NCBI GenBank assembly: GCA_003246365.1
Contig: QKAN01000031.1
Span: 1-64,000, forward strand
DNA: 64,000 nucleotides
Direction: 5' to 3'
Origin: Clostridia bacterium
GTDB lineage: Bacteria > Bacillota > Clostridia > Christensenellales > CAG-138
Shown one piece after another: positions 42,706 through 51,281 of the stretch (positions are counted from its first letter, which is position 1; each line of letters opens with the position of its first letter). Below the pieces are notes generated by a model. That model worked only from the letters and a program-made list of their open reading frames with translations. It did not search any database and had not been told where the DNA came from. The position numbers were made by a program, and so were the translations under genes.

Positions 42706-43977
42706 TCAGCGGTTGCAAAAAACCGCTATTCCGTTTGGAATTACAACTACGCTTGCTTGCGCGCCCCTCATCTGATAGGCAAGCGCGAGCGCCTCGTCCG
42801 GTGAATCCGCCGGAATCATGTTTGCTTCTCGCACGGTTTCATGATCCAGCCCGCTGACAAGAATCAGCGGATGTTTTTTCATGATGCGCGCATAGATCTG
42901 CGGAACCCATTGTTCCGGAATCGTCTCTTTCGGGGGGATCTTCGCAAGGGTTTGTTCAATTTCCTCAGGTGTTCCCGAAGTGATCAATCGTGTAAAGTGT
43001 TCTCCGCCCATGCCGTCGCAGCATCCGGCGCAAACAATGATTACGCCGTCTTCCCCCGCGCACGCCTCGGCGGTATCTGCGGATTTGGAAGCCTGATACA
43101 GGTTCTGGTCCATCGGATAGCCCGAATTACCCGTTATAACGATGTCGCCGGTCACCGGCTCAATGCTGGATAGTCTGCGAATTACCGCTACACCCGCTTC
43201 GTGCGCCTGTTCCATATCTCCCGCAAACGCGGCGATCACGTGCTTTGTTTCATCCATTGCAACGTTGAGGATGAATGCAAGGTTGACCGCGCGTGCGGCA
43301 AAAATCATATCCTCATGAATCGGGTTGTGCGAGAGTACACCGGTTCGCGCATATGCGCTGCCGATTGCCTGAAACGAATGGTTCTCGTTTACCGTTTCTT
43401 CCGAGCAAACACCGGGCAGAATGCTTTTCCTACCGCCGGAGAACCCCGCAAAAAAGTGCGGCTCGATAAACCCTTCCGCAATTAAAAGATCGCACTCCGT
43501 CACCAACCGGTTTACGCAAAAACTAGCGCCGGACGGCAACCCGCAGACGCGGACAAAATTATCCGGCTGAAAGGCATCATTCACGAAAATTGTTTCATGA
43601 TCTACGATTTCGTCGCCAAACATGGCGCGTTGTTCGTCTTCGGTCGTTGCGCGGTGCAGTCCGGTCGCAATTAAAATCGTAATCTCCGCATCCGGATTTC
43701 CGCGCCGTATTTCCGAAAGCAGCAGCGGCAGCGTCAGCTTGCTCGGCATAGCGCGCGTATGGTCGCTTGTTACGACGACAACGCGCCGTTTATTACGCGA
43801 TAAATCGCTCAGAGACAGCGTTCCAACGGGATTGCGCAGCGCATTGAGCACAAGCTCCGTCTCAGACAGACTCGTCGTTTCTTTCCACTCGCGTTGCAGC
43901 AAAACCGCCTTCAGGTTCTCCTCGGCAACATGCAAGTCTAAATGATCTCGATTGTAGGGAATTTGAATTGTTTGCAT
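42706..43977 (-). CDS. LarA-like nickel-pincer hydroxyacid racemase/epimerase
   Basis: A 423-residue LarA superfamily protein. The four catalytic and cofactor residues of lactate racemase fall at the same numbers as I recall for the Lactiplantibacillus enzyme: H108 (TGLHRAT), H174 (EPHFFAG), K184 (GGRKS) and H200 (NENHSF). It should bind the nickel-pincer nucleotide and invert a 2-hydroxy acid. Its operon partners are a UxaA-type dehydratase and a transporter, which suggests C2 epimerisation of a sugar acid before dehydration, more than lactate. The cofactor genes larB, larC and larE are not in the window. AGGAAGGG precedes ATG 43977. Confidence 0.92.
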   Translation of the reverse strand: MQTIQIPYNRDHLDLHVAEENLKAVLLQREWKETTSLSETELVLNALRNPVGTLSLSDLSRNKRRVVVVTSDHTRAMPSKLTLPLLLSEIRRGNPDAEITILIATGLHRATTEDEQRAMFGDEIVDHETIFVNDAFQPDNFVRVCGLPSGASFCVNRLVTECDLLIAEGFIEPHFFAGFSGGRKSILPGVCSEETVNENHSFQAIGSAYARTGVLSHNPIHEDMIFAARAVNLAFILNVAMDETKHVIAAFAGDMEQAHEAGVAVIRRLSSIEPVTGDIVITGNSGYPMDQNLYQASKSADTAEACAGEDGVIIVCAGCCDGMGGEHFTRLITSGTPEEIEQTLAKIPPKETIPEQWVPQIYARIMKKHPLILVSGLDHETVREANMIPADSPDEALALAYQMRGAQASVVVIPNGIAVFCNR

Positions 43978-43992
43978 ATGCCCTTCCTGTAA

Positions 43993-45147
43993 TTATTCCT
44001 TCGACCCGGATGCGGCAAGCTCTTTTGCCTTTTTCCGGTTTTTATAGACACCGACCGTCAAGAACGGAATGATGATAAATACAATGCCGATATATCCGCA
44101 GTATCCGTAACCGTATTTGATGATGTTGGTCAGTCCCGCAAGAGACACACCCATCGAAATGATCATCACAATTGCGGAAAGAATCGCGCTGCGCGACTTC
44201 TCGTTTTTCATTCCGGAAAATGCTTTTGTGTTTACAAAACGTCCGACCACACCGAAAATCGCCGCGACAGCCGTTGAGACAAAGCAGAGGAACAAGCAGA
44301 TATAATATGCCCAGGTTAAAAACGGCGATCCCAGTTGTTTTGTAATCGTCAAAGTGGGAATCGTGCTTCCGCCCTCAATCGCAACGTAAACATCGCTCCA
44401 GCCAAGCAGCATGAGCACCGACAGGCAGAGCACAGCGCTGCTGAGCACAAACGCGATCCACATGGATTTTTTGCTGTCTTTCGGCGTTACAAGCACCGTA
44501 CCGACCGCGATCATGGTCGGAATCGCCGCGCTCTGGAATCCCGCATATTGGAACGACTTGAGAAGCGCCAGCGGCAGCTGCGACCAGGTTGGTCCGTTTA
44601 CAAAAACCTGCGCAATCACATCGCTTTTCTGCACAATTGCGATGGCGAAAATACAAAGCGCCGCAACCAGAATCAGCACTGTCATAACCGTGCTGGCTTT
44701 GCGCACCAGATCCGCGCCAAACATGGTCAACGCCAACAGAACGATGCCGACGATGCCGACGGAAACCGGGTAAGAGATGTTTGCAATATCCTGAAACATT
44801 TTTCCCGTGCCGGCGATGCTCGCGCTGATCGCCATGAGAATCATAATGTAAAAATAAACTTCAAACACCAGCTCAACTTTATCGAGCGGATGATACAGCG
44901 TTTCAAACAGTTGTTTATAGCTGGTCAGATGGTTTTGGTTGTACATGATCATCGCTTCGCGCACCACAAGCGAAAGCAGCAACAACGCCAGCACCGCCGA
45001 AAACGGGCCGAACCATCCGGTGATTACGTAAAACTGATTCGCCTGATTGCCCGTTGCAAAGCCGCCGCCGGCATGCCAACCAAAAAGCACGCTCGCAACG
45101 GTTAATGTCGCAGGCCAAACAAATCTCGCTTTATTCCTTTGTTCCAT
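43993..45147 (-). CDS. YkvI-like membrane transporter
   Basis: A 384-residue membrane protein with about 10 hydrophobic segments, resembling the poorly known YkvI family of the APC superfamily (GWHAGGGFATGNQANQF near the N-terminus, matching the helix 1 break of such transporters). It is the first gene of the operon with larA and the UxaA-type dehydratase, so it probably imports the hydroxy acid they process. A basic tail ends the protein. Substrate inferred only from context. Confidence 0.82.
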   Translation of the reverse strand: MEQRNKARFVWPATLTVASVLFGWHAGGGFATGNQANQFYVITGWFGPFSAVLALLLLSLVVREAMIMYNQNHLTSYKQLFETLYHPLDKVELVFEVYFYIMILMAISASIAGTGKMFQDIANISYPVSVGIVGIVLLALTMFGADLVRKASTVMTVLILVAALCIFAIAIVQKSDVIAQVFVNGPTWSQLPLALLKSFQYAGFQSAAIPTMIAVGTVLVTPKDSKKSMWIAFVLSSAVLCLSVLMLLGWSDVYVAIEGGSTIPTLTITKQLGSPFLTWAYYICLFLCFVSTAVAAIFGVVGRFVNTKAFSGMKNEKSRSAILSAIVMIISMGVSLAGLTNIIKYGYGYCGYIGIVFIIIPFLTVGVYKNRKKAKELAASGSKE

Positions 45148-45210
45148 CTGGATATTCCCCCAATGTTTTCTATTTAGAGCTGAACTGTGAAAAGACTATT
45201 AATTAAACAC

Positions 45211-45222
45211 AATTGTACAATT
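45211..45222. promoter_or_regulatory. Palindrome AATTGTACAATT (candidate operator)
   Basis: Perfect 12-base palindrome 64 bases upstream of the transporter start. Its core TGTACA is shared with sites near the enolase-superfamily, TetR and transketolase genes. Confidence 0.5.
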
Positions 45223-45445
45223 AATATCATGAGATTTCAACTGGTAATTCGTAATTTTGACGATTGATTCATAGCTTTTAGACGATTTTTTATTGATTTT
45301 TGTTAAATATTCCGGTTTGATGGCAAAAATATGGTCGAATTTCATCTGCGCTCTTTCCCATTCATTCCGCATATTTCGATCATTCGTGTTTATTTTGTTT
45401 TATCCTGCGCATCCTGAATTTCATTTTTTGTTTTATTTGAAGAAT

Positions 45446-45477
45446 AAAAAAATCCTGCCATTCCAAAAACGGCAGGA
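45446..45477 (-). terminator. Terminator of the phosphohexomutase gene
   Basis: TCCTGCC (45453-45459) and GGCAGGA (45471-45477); on the minus strand seven T residues follow the stem. Confidence 0.88.
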
Positions 45478-45518
45478 GAGTTTTTATAGCTACAGTTAAT
45501 ACTTTGTTTTATCTTACT

Positions 45519-46928
45519 TTACAGGTGCAGCAGCATTTGCCAGGCGCGGATATAAGAAAGCGCCTGCTCCTCGCTGTGTCCTTCCGCAAAGATGCGAAGC
45601 AACGGCTCCGTGCCGCTGAAACGGCATATCACGAATGAGTCATCCGCAAAATACACCTTTGCCCCATCCTCGTAACTGACCTTGACAGGCGGTTCCTCGA
45701 ATTCCGGCAACATACAATCCGTAAAGACAATCTTTTCCAGTTCCGCTTTCTGCGGTGCTGAAAAGCGGACGTTACTTTCCTTCATGATATATTTGCCGAA
45801 TTTTTGTTCCAGTTCATCAAGCATTTCGCTCGGGTTCTTTCCGGTTTTGCAGATCATTTCCACAAACAGTGCGGAGGAATAAACCGAATCCTTGCCGTGA
45901 ATATGCCCGCGAACCGTTAGGCCGCCGGAAGATTCTCCGCCGAGCACCGCGTCCACTTCGTCTATCTTCGAAGAAATATATTTAAACCCGACCGGAACTT
46001 CATAGCATTGTTCTCCAAACGACTCCGCAAGGCGATCCAGCAGATGTGTGGTTGAAAGATTTCGAACCACCGGCCCTTTCCAACCTTTCACTTCATGCAA
46101 ATACTGATACAGCAACACAAGAATTTCATTTGCGCTGATATAGCGACCCGTCGCATCGATGATGCCGAGGCGGTCACCGTCTCCGTCTACCGCGATACCG
46201 AGGTCGTATTTCCCGTAGACGACAAGATTTTTCAGCTCCGTCATGGTGTCTTCCGTCGGCGCCGGCATCATTCCGCCGAAATATGCGTCCTTGTCCGCGT
46301 GTATCTGATCCACGGTGCAGCGCGCGGTGTTGAAAATTACCGTCAGCGGATAGGTCGAAGACCCGTGCATGGAGTCGAACAAGATTCGCGGCCCGCGTTC
46401 GCGAATTGCCGCAACGTCGATTACGCCGAGAACCGAGTCGATAAAGTCATTAAACGGATTCTCGAGGTAACGAATCAGGCCCTTCCCCTCTGCGTCTGAA
46501 AACGGCATTGTTTTCGCGCCGGACAGCGCGTTGATCTCTTCTTCGAGCCGCTGGGTTACCTCCAGCGACGCGTCGCGCCCTTCTTCGATGATGATCTTGA
46601 TTCCGTTATAGTTGCTCGGGTTGTGCGATGCGGTAATTTCGATGCCGCGGTGCAGTCCGTGCGATTTTACGATATACATAACCAGCGGGGTCGGTACGCT
46701 GCGCCGCATGAACCAAACTTGAATTCCGTTTGCCGCGAGCACTTCCGCCATCCAAACCGCCGCTTCTTCCGAAAGAAACCTTCTGTCATATCCGATGACG
46801 ACGGGTAAATCCGTTTTTCCATCCGTAAGCAACGTTTTTGCGAGCCCCTGTGCAACCAGTTGAATATTCGCCATGTAAAAGTCCTTGCCAATTTCGGCGC
46901 GCCAACCGCCGGTTCCAAAGCAAATCAT
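45519..46928 (-). CDS. Phosphoglucomutase/phosphomannomutase family
   Basis: A 469-residue alpha-D-phosphohexomutase, full length. The catalytic serine is S101 in TASHNPSNYNG, the magnesium loop is DGDGDRLG, the sugar-specificity loop is GGESSGG and the phosphate-binding loop is RFSGTEPLLR. It would convert a sugar-1-phosphate to the 6-phosphate. Placed after the response regulator of the GH94/ABC locus, it fits the next step after phosphorolysis of an imported disaccharide. Glucose versus N-acetylglucosamine preference is not settled. AAAGGAG precedes ATG 46928. Confidence 0.93.
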   Translation of the reverse strand: MICFGTGGWRAEIGKDFYMANIQLVAQGLAKTLLTDGKTDLPVVIGYDRRFLSEEAAVWMAEVLAANGIQVWFMRRSVPTPLVMYIVKSHGLHRGIEITASHNPSNYNGIKIIIEEGRDASLEVTQRLEEEINALSGAKTMPFSDAEGKGLIRYLENPFNDFIDSVLGVIDVAAIRERGPRILFDSMHGSSTYPLTVIFNTARCTVDQIHADKDAYFGGMMPAPTEDTMTELKNLVVYGKYDLGIAVDGDGDRLGIIDATGRYISANEILVLLYQYLHEVKGWKGPVVRNLSTTHLLDRLAESFGEQCYEVPVGFKYISSKIDEVDAVLGGESSGGLTVRGHIHGKDSVYSSALFVEMICKTGKNPSEMLDELEQKFGKYIMKESNVRFSAPQKAELEKIVFTDCMLPEFEEPPVKVSYEDGAKVYFADDSFVICRFSGTEPLLRIFAEGHSEEQALSYIRAWQMLLHL

Positions 46929-46949
46929 AACTGCTCCTTTTCATAAAAC

Positions 46950-46976
46950 GAGAATGACCAGTCAATGATCATTCTC
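46950..46976 (-). terminator. Hairpin downstream of the response regulator gene
   Basis: GAGAATGA (46950-46957) and TCATTCTC (46969-46976) with an 11-base loop; GTTTTATG follows on the minus strand. It lies just upstream of the mutase ribosome site, so termination may be partial. Confidence 0.5.
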
Positions 46977-47008
46977 AAGTGAGTTTTCAAAATTCTAATG
47001 AGCAGCGT

Positions 47009-47749
47009 TCAACGTATCCCGTTTCGATACTCGCACGCGCTCATGCCCGTAATCTTCTTAAACGTTCGGGCAAAATGCCCCGGGTCGCAATAGCCGACGC
47101 GTTCGCCGATGTCCCCTACCTTCAACTTCGGATCGCTCAAAAGCTGCTGCGCTTTTTTGATGCGGATTTCATTGAGCACATCATAAAAGCTCTTTTCCAT
47201 ATGGCGGTTGAGCAGCTTGCTCAGGTGCCACTGGGACACATAGCAATGATCCGCAACATCCTGCAACGTGATTTTATCGGCATACCGGCTCTCCATAAAC
47301 TGCACCGCTTCGCGCACCAGAAAACTGCCTGCCGGTTTGTCTTCCTCTTCTGTTTCCGAACATTGCACGCCGGACGCGCGGAGGTTCTCCGTCATCGCGT
47401 GCATCGCCTCGTTGATTTCGTCCATTTTCGAAGGCTTCAGCAACAGACGCGTAACCCCCAGGCGGATCGCTTCCTGCGCATAGTCAAAGTCCCGATATCC
47501 GGTTAAAACCGTAATTTCCATCGAGGGAAATTCGCTTTTGACACCCGCGAGCATAGTCAGACCATCCTGATCCGGCATTTTGATGTCCGTAAACACGATT
47601 TGCGGCTGATGTGCCCGAATCGCGGCGGTTCCGTCCGCAGCGTTTTGTGCAACCGCGACCACCTCGCAGCCAAAGCCTGCCCAATCGACGACCTTTTTCA
47701 AGCCCTCGAGTATAATCGCTTCATCATCAATCAGCAAAACTTTGATCAT
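47009..47749 (-). CDS. YesN-like response regulator, AraC-type DNA-binding
   Basis: A 246-residue response regulator: receiver domain with the acidic pocket DDE (8-10), phospho-acceptor D55 (FTDIKMP) and K107 (LLKPSK), then an AraC-type double helix-turn-helix (about 140-246; VADHCYVSQWHLSKLLNRH and VGYCDPGHFARTFKKITGMSA). The partner is the YesM-like kinase at 51282-53015. Together they should sense an extracellular sugar signal and switch on the ABC/GH94 genes. It has its own extended -10 promoter. Confidence 0.95.
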   Translation of the reverse strand: MIKVLLIDDEAIILEGLKKVVDWAGFGCEVVAVAQNAADGTAAIRAHQPQIVFTDIKMPDQDGLTMLAGVKSEFPSMEITVLTGYRDFDYAQEAIRLGVTRLLLKPSKMDEINEAMHAMTENLRASGVQCSETEEEDKPAGSFLVREAVQFMESRYADKITLQDVADHCYVSQWHLSKLLNRHMEKSFYDVLNEIRIKKAQQLLSDPKLKVGDIGERVGYCDPGHFARTFKKITGMSACEYRNGIR

Positions 47750-47769
47750 CGGGATTCTCCTTCCCGACT

Positions 47770-47778
47770 ATTATAGCA
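47770..47778 (-). promoter_or_regulatory. Extended -10 promoter of the response regulator gene
   Basis: On the minus strand TGC directly precedes TATAAT (47775-47770), about 20 bases before the ribosome-site/start region at 47749. No clear -35. Confidence 0.5.
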
Positions 47779-47799
47779 CAGGATTTTGTCGTATTTTTG

Positions 47800-48681
47800 T
47801 CATCCTTTCACCGCGCCAACGGTCAATCCTTTGATGATATTCTTCTGCAGAATGACATACACCAGAAGCACGGGAACCACAACCAACACGACGGAAGCCG
47901 CCATCAGTCCATAGTTCACGCCTGCCTGCGAACTGATTTCGTTGATCAACAGCGTGATGGTTTTCTCTTTCGGGTAGCGCAGGAAAAACGTCTGCGTAAA
48001 CAGGTCGTTATACGACCAGAGGAACGAGAAAATAGCGACGGTTGCAAAGGACGGTTTTGCAACGGGAATGATGATCTTAAAATAGATCTGAAACACATTG
48101 CACCCGTCCAGATAGGCTGCCTCTTCCAAATCGATCGGAACGCTTCGAATAAAGCCCATCAGCACCACGATTGCAAACGCAAGGTTTCCCGCAATCTGCG
48201 GCAGCGCGGTAGAAAGAAGCGAGAGCCAACGGTTTTGCGTGCTGGCGATGCCCCAGAGCACCTCCATGCGAAACACCGGAATAATCGTGGAAAACACCGG
48301 AAACATCATCGCTGCGATGATCATGCCATGCAGAAATTTTTGGCCCCGAAAGCGATAGCGCACCATACCGTAGGCAAACAGACCGGCAAGCAGAACCACA
48401 ACAACGGTAACGACCACGGAGATAAGAATGCTGTTGGTATATCCCGCGAAAAAATCGCTGCGGTCATTCGCCGTCACATAATTTTCCAGTGTAAAGCTGC
48501 TTGTCCAGGGCCAGGGAATCGAAAACGAGTCCGAGCGGATTTCTCCGCGCTGACGAAACGAGTTAATGATGACCCACAAAAACGGATATGCCGTTGTAAT
48601 CGCCCAGAAGATCAGCACCGCGTAGGAGGCCGTCTGCGCCAACGAGAATTGCCGTCCCGTATTGGATTTCTTTCGCTGCAT
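47800..48681 (-). CDS. Carbohydrate ABC transporter permease (MalG type)
   Basis: A 293-residue permease with six hydrophobic segments and the EAA loop EEAAYLDGCNVFQIYFKIIIPVAKP (its EAAYLDG motif contacts the ATPase). It forms a heterodimer with the MalF-type subunit encoded 18 bases upstream. No ATPase gene is in the locus, so a shared MsmX-type ATPase elsewhere is expected. Confidence 0.95.
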   Translation of the reverse strand: MQRKKSNTGRQFSLAQTASYAVLIFWAITTAYPFLWVIINSFRQRGEIRSDSFSIPWPWTSSFTLENYVTANDRSDFFAGYTNSILISVVVTVVVVLLAGLFAYGMVRYRFRGQKFLHGMIIAAMMFPVFSTIIPVFRMEVLWGIASTQNRWLSLLSTALPQIAGNLAFAIVVLMGFIRSVPIDLEEAAYLDGCNVFQIYFKIIIPVAKPSFATVAIFSFLWSYNDLFTQTFFLRYPKEKTITLLINEISSQAGVNYGLMAASVVLVVVPVLLVYVILQKNIIKGLTVGAVKG

Positions 48682-48699
48682 ACGTCAATCCTCCCTTTC

Positions 48700-49590
48700 T
48701 CAGTACTCTTTTTCTTTGAACACACGGTTTGCAACCTGCGCCAGCAGCACGCCGAGCACAACGATTACCACAGCGATTGCGGAACCATAGTCCACATTGC
48801 CGCGTGTGAAGGTCTGGTTATACATGTATGTTCCCGTCAACCAGGACTGATCCAGCGGAATGCCCGCGCCCATCATGACCCACGGCAAATCGAACACCTT
48901 TAACGCGCCGGTCACCGCAAGCACAAGGCAGGTGCAGATGACGTTTCTCAGCAGCGGCAGCGTGATATACCGCACGCGCTTCCATCCGACCGCGCCGTCA
49001 AGCTCCGCCGCTTCATATACATCCGTAGAAATATTGTTCAGTCCGGTCACGAGAATGACGAAATAGAAGCCGACATATTGCCAAAGCACCGGAAGCAGCA
49101 TGGTGAATAAGTAATACTTTTCACCCTTCCAGTCGATGTTCGCGCTTGTCCAACCGATGTTTTGCAACAGTTGATTAAGCATGCCACCGTTATAGAGAAA
49201 AATGAGATTAAACAGCAAACCAAGTGCCGTTGCGCTGATAACGATCGGGAAAAAATACAGCGTTCGAAAGAACTTCGCGCCAACTTTGATACGGTCTACA
49301 ATGAGCGCAAGCACGAGCGCGGTACCCACCTGAAACACCAGCGTGCAGACCACGAGCAGCAGCGTGTTTTTCACCGCAGTGCGCATGCTCGGATCGTTCC
49401 AGAGTTCAACATAGTTTGTATACCAAGGTTGATTTACCCCGGATGCCTTTGTGCCGAGTCCGGAAATTGCGAGAAAGCTATTGATGATGTTTTGTACAAA
49501 CGGATAGTATAGATAAACAACCAGAAACACGAGCGCCGGCAGCAGAAAGAAAAACAGCGGCGATTTCTTTTTGTAAATCATGGAATTCAT
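48700..49590 (-). CDS. Carbohydrate ABC transporter permease (MalF type)
   Basis: A 296-residue permease with six hydrophobic segments and the EAA motif YEAAELDGAVGWKRVRYITLPLL in its cytoplasmic loop (EAAELDG core). ATG 49590 is chosen because GGAGG lies 8 bases upstream; a frame start 13 codons earlier lacks a site. It follows the binding protein gene after a 153-base gap that contains a GC-rich hairpin. Confidence 0.95.
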   Translation of the reverse strand: MNSMIYKKKSPLFFFLLPALVFLVVYLYYPFVQNIINSFLAISGLGTKASGVNQPWYTNYVELWNDPSMRTAVKNTLLLVVCTLVFQVGTALVLALIVDRIKVGAKFFRTLYFFPIVISATALGLLFNLIFLYNGGMLNQLLQNIGWTSANIDWKGEKYYLFTMLLPVLWQYVGFYFVILVTGLNNISTDVYEAAELDGAVGWKRVRYITLPLLRNVICTCLVLAVTGALKVFDLPWVMMGAGIPLDQSWLTGTYMYNQTFTRGNVDYGSAIAVVIVVLGVLLAQVANRVFKEKEY

Positions 49591-49689
49591 TCGTTCTGCC
49601 TCCGGTAATGCGCCGTATTCAAATTGCAACGGCGCGTGTTGCGACAGGTTCGCCTGTCCGGTTTTTGAAAACTCTCGAAATAAATGTCA

Positions 49690-49717
49690 GGGGCCGGCCG
49701 ATCACTCGGTCGACCCC
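49690..49717 (-). other. Hairpin between binding protein and permease genes
   Basis: GGGGCCGGCCGA and TCGGTCGACCCC pair with G-U contacts around a 4-base loop. Without a T-run it probably protects the binding protein message or reduces read-through into the permease genes. A smaller GACAGG/CCTGTC tetraloop hairpin lies at 49643-49658. Confidence 0.6.
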
Positions 49718-49743
49718 TGTTTGGTTACTTAAGGTTTCTTTGG

Positions 49744-51078
49744 TTATTTCGCCAGAGCGGAATCGATTGCTTCCGCAGCGGTGATCTTGGAGGTAACGAT
49801 GTTCTTCACGTTTGCGAAGAGATCGCCGCGCTGCTCGCTCGTGAGCTTATCCTGCACGGCGCCGACAACGCTCGTTGCACCTGCGCACATTGCAATTGCG
49901 GAATTCTGGAGGCTGTCCAGACTATCCGACGCGGTTACGCCGTTCTTCAGAGCTGTCACGGCGGTGACGGAGAAGATGGAAACCTGCTCGTCGCTCGTCA
50001 TGTATTCAACAAACTTGACAGCTGCGTCGCGCTTGGCCGGATCTTCCCAGGCCTTTTCGGTGATGTAGTAACCCATCGAGATGCCGCCGATCAGATCGGT
50101 TGCCGCGCGGTCACCTTTCGCCGGAACATAACAGAGCGCGAAGTCTTCGAGATGGTCTGCACAGTTGGTCTGGAAGAAGCCGATCTTCCAGCTGCCGTCG
50201 ATCAGGAACGCTGCCTCGCCGTCTGCAACAAGCTGCACGGTTTCAGCGTCGGTCGCGGTCAGCGTGTTCTCGGGCAGGAAGCCTGCATCGTAGAGCGCTT
50301 TGATGTCTTCGAGACCCGCGGCCCATTTCAGGCCGGTTTCATCGCTGGAGGAAGCGGGCACGTTGAGGTGATCCGCGGTGGAACCGTTGTTATAAACGGT
50401 GAACTCAAACCAGTAATGCGGAACTTCCTGCAGGGAGACCGCAACGGGTGTAAATCCGGCGTCCTTGATCAACTGGCAGTCCGCAAGGAACTGATCCCAG
50501 GTATAGTCCGCGCCCGGAACGGAAACGCCAGCCGCTTCCAGAACCTTGGTGTTAACAAACATGCTCTCCCAGTAACCGTTGACCGGTACGCTGTAGATCT
50601 TGCCGTCCACGGACGAAGCAACGAGCATATCTTCTTTCATGTTGGAGGCATAGTCCGGATAGACCGCACGGATGTCGTCCAGAGAAACAACTTTGCCAGC
50701 GGAGATGATCGCATCCGAGTCGCTGCCGTTGAAATAGAACAGAACATCGGGTTCGGTTCCGGTTTCAAAGTCGGTCATGACTTTGGCTTTCCATTCTTCG
50801 TTGGACGTAGCGGATGCGTCGAGCACGGTGTTGCCCGTTGCCGCTTCGTAGCCGGCAAGCGCAGCTTCGTAGTTGGCGCGGTTGCCGTCGTCGCCGCCGT
50901 AAGAGGTTACGACCGTCAGGGAAACAGGTTCCGCTGCCGCTTCCGGCGCGTCAGTTGCTTCTGCAACAGCTTCGGTGGCAGTTGTTTCTTCCGTCGTCGC
51001 GGTTGTCGCCGGTTGGCACGCCGTGAAGGCAGTCAGGCACATAGCCAACACAAGAATCAACGCAAGGGTTTTCTTCAT
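49744..51078 (-). CDS. Carbohydrate ABC transporter substrate-binding lipoprotein
   Basis: A 444-residue type-1 solute-binding protein (MalE/UgpB group). The signal peptide ends at C21 (AFTAC), followed by a Thr/Glu/Ala-rich linker to about residue 50. The mature domain has the typical YEAATGNTVLDASATSNEEW and late GISMGYYITEKAW and FVEYMTSDEQ segments. It delivers an oligosaccharide to the two permeases downstream. It has a recognisable promoter upstream. The GH94 phosphorylase nearby suggests a beta-linked disaccharide such as chitobiose or cellobiose. Confidence 0.94.
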   Translation of the reverse strand: MKKTLALILVLAMCLTAFTACQPATTATTEETTATEAVAEATDAPEAAAEPVSLTVVTSYGGDDGNRANYEAALAGYEAATGNTVLDASATSNEEWKAKVMTDFETGTEPDVLFYFNGSDSDAIISAGKVVSLDDIRAVYPDYASNMKEDMLVASSVDGKIYSVPVNGYWESMFVNTKVLEAAGVSVPGADYTWDQFLADCQLIKDAGFTPVAVSLQEVPHYWFEFTVYNNGSTADHLNVPASSSDETGLKWAAGLEDIKALYDAGFLPENTLTATDAETVQLVADGEAAFLIDGSWKIGFFQTNCADHLEDFALCYVPAKGDRAATDLIGGISMGYYITEKAWEDPAKRDAAVKFVEYMTSDEQVSIFSVTAVTALKNGVTASDSLDSLQNSAIAMCAGATSVVGAVQDKLTSEQRGDLFANVKNIVTSKITAAEAIDSALAK

Positions 51079-51143
51079 GGTCTCTTTCCTCCGTATCGAT
51101 TTTTAAATAGAAATGCAAACAACGATTTGCTTTCAGTAGTTTT

Positions 51144-51170
51144 ATTATAGGACGGCAGCCCCTTTGCCAA
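51144..51170 (-). promoter_or_regulatory. Promoter upstream of the sugar-binding protein gene
   Basis: On the minus strand TTGGCA (51170-51165) and TATAAT (51149-51144) are 15 bases apart, about 65 bases before the start. The short spacing suggests an activator, perhaps the YesN-like regulator. Confidence 0.5.
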
Positions 51171-51281
51171 TAAGGTTCGGAGTTGCCGTTTTTTGCCCGT
51201 GGTTGCGGAGTTAGGCAAGCGTTTCATAAAAACGCAGCAAGACTATGCCGCGATTTGCGGTTTAAGAGCTGTATATACGCG

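Larger units (their letters stand above)
45148..45518. other. Spacer with larA-operon control region and mutase terminator
   Basis: No gene. From the transporter side it has a palindrome AATTGTACAATT (45211-45222) in AT-rich sequence that should hold the operon promoter, then featureless T-rich sequence, then the hairpin at 45453-45477 that ends the upstream mutase transcript. Confidence 0.5.

Noticed and set aside
23926-44000. Organosulfonate catabolism (sulfoacetaldehyde dehydrogenase, SuyAB sulfolactate lyase, sulfo-transketolase)
   Set aside because: The acylating aldehyde dehydrogenase, two-part UxaA protein and split transketolase each have sulfonate-pathway relatives, but no sulfonate transporter, sulfotransacetylase, sulfite-handling or isethionate gene is present. 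Kept only as an alternative.
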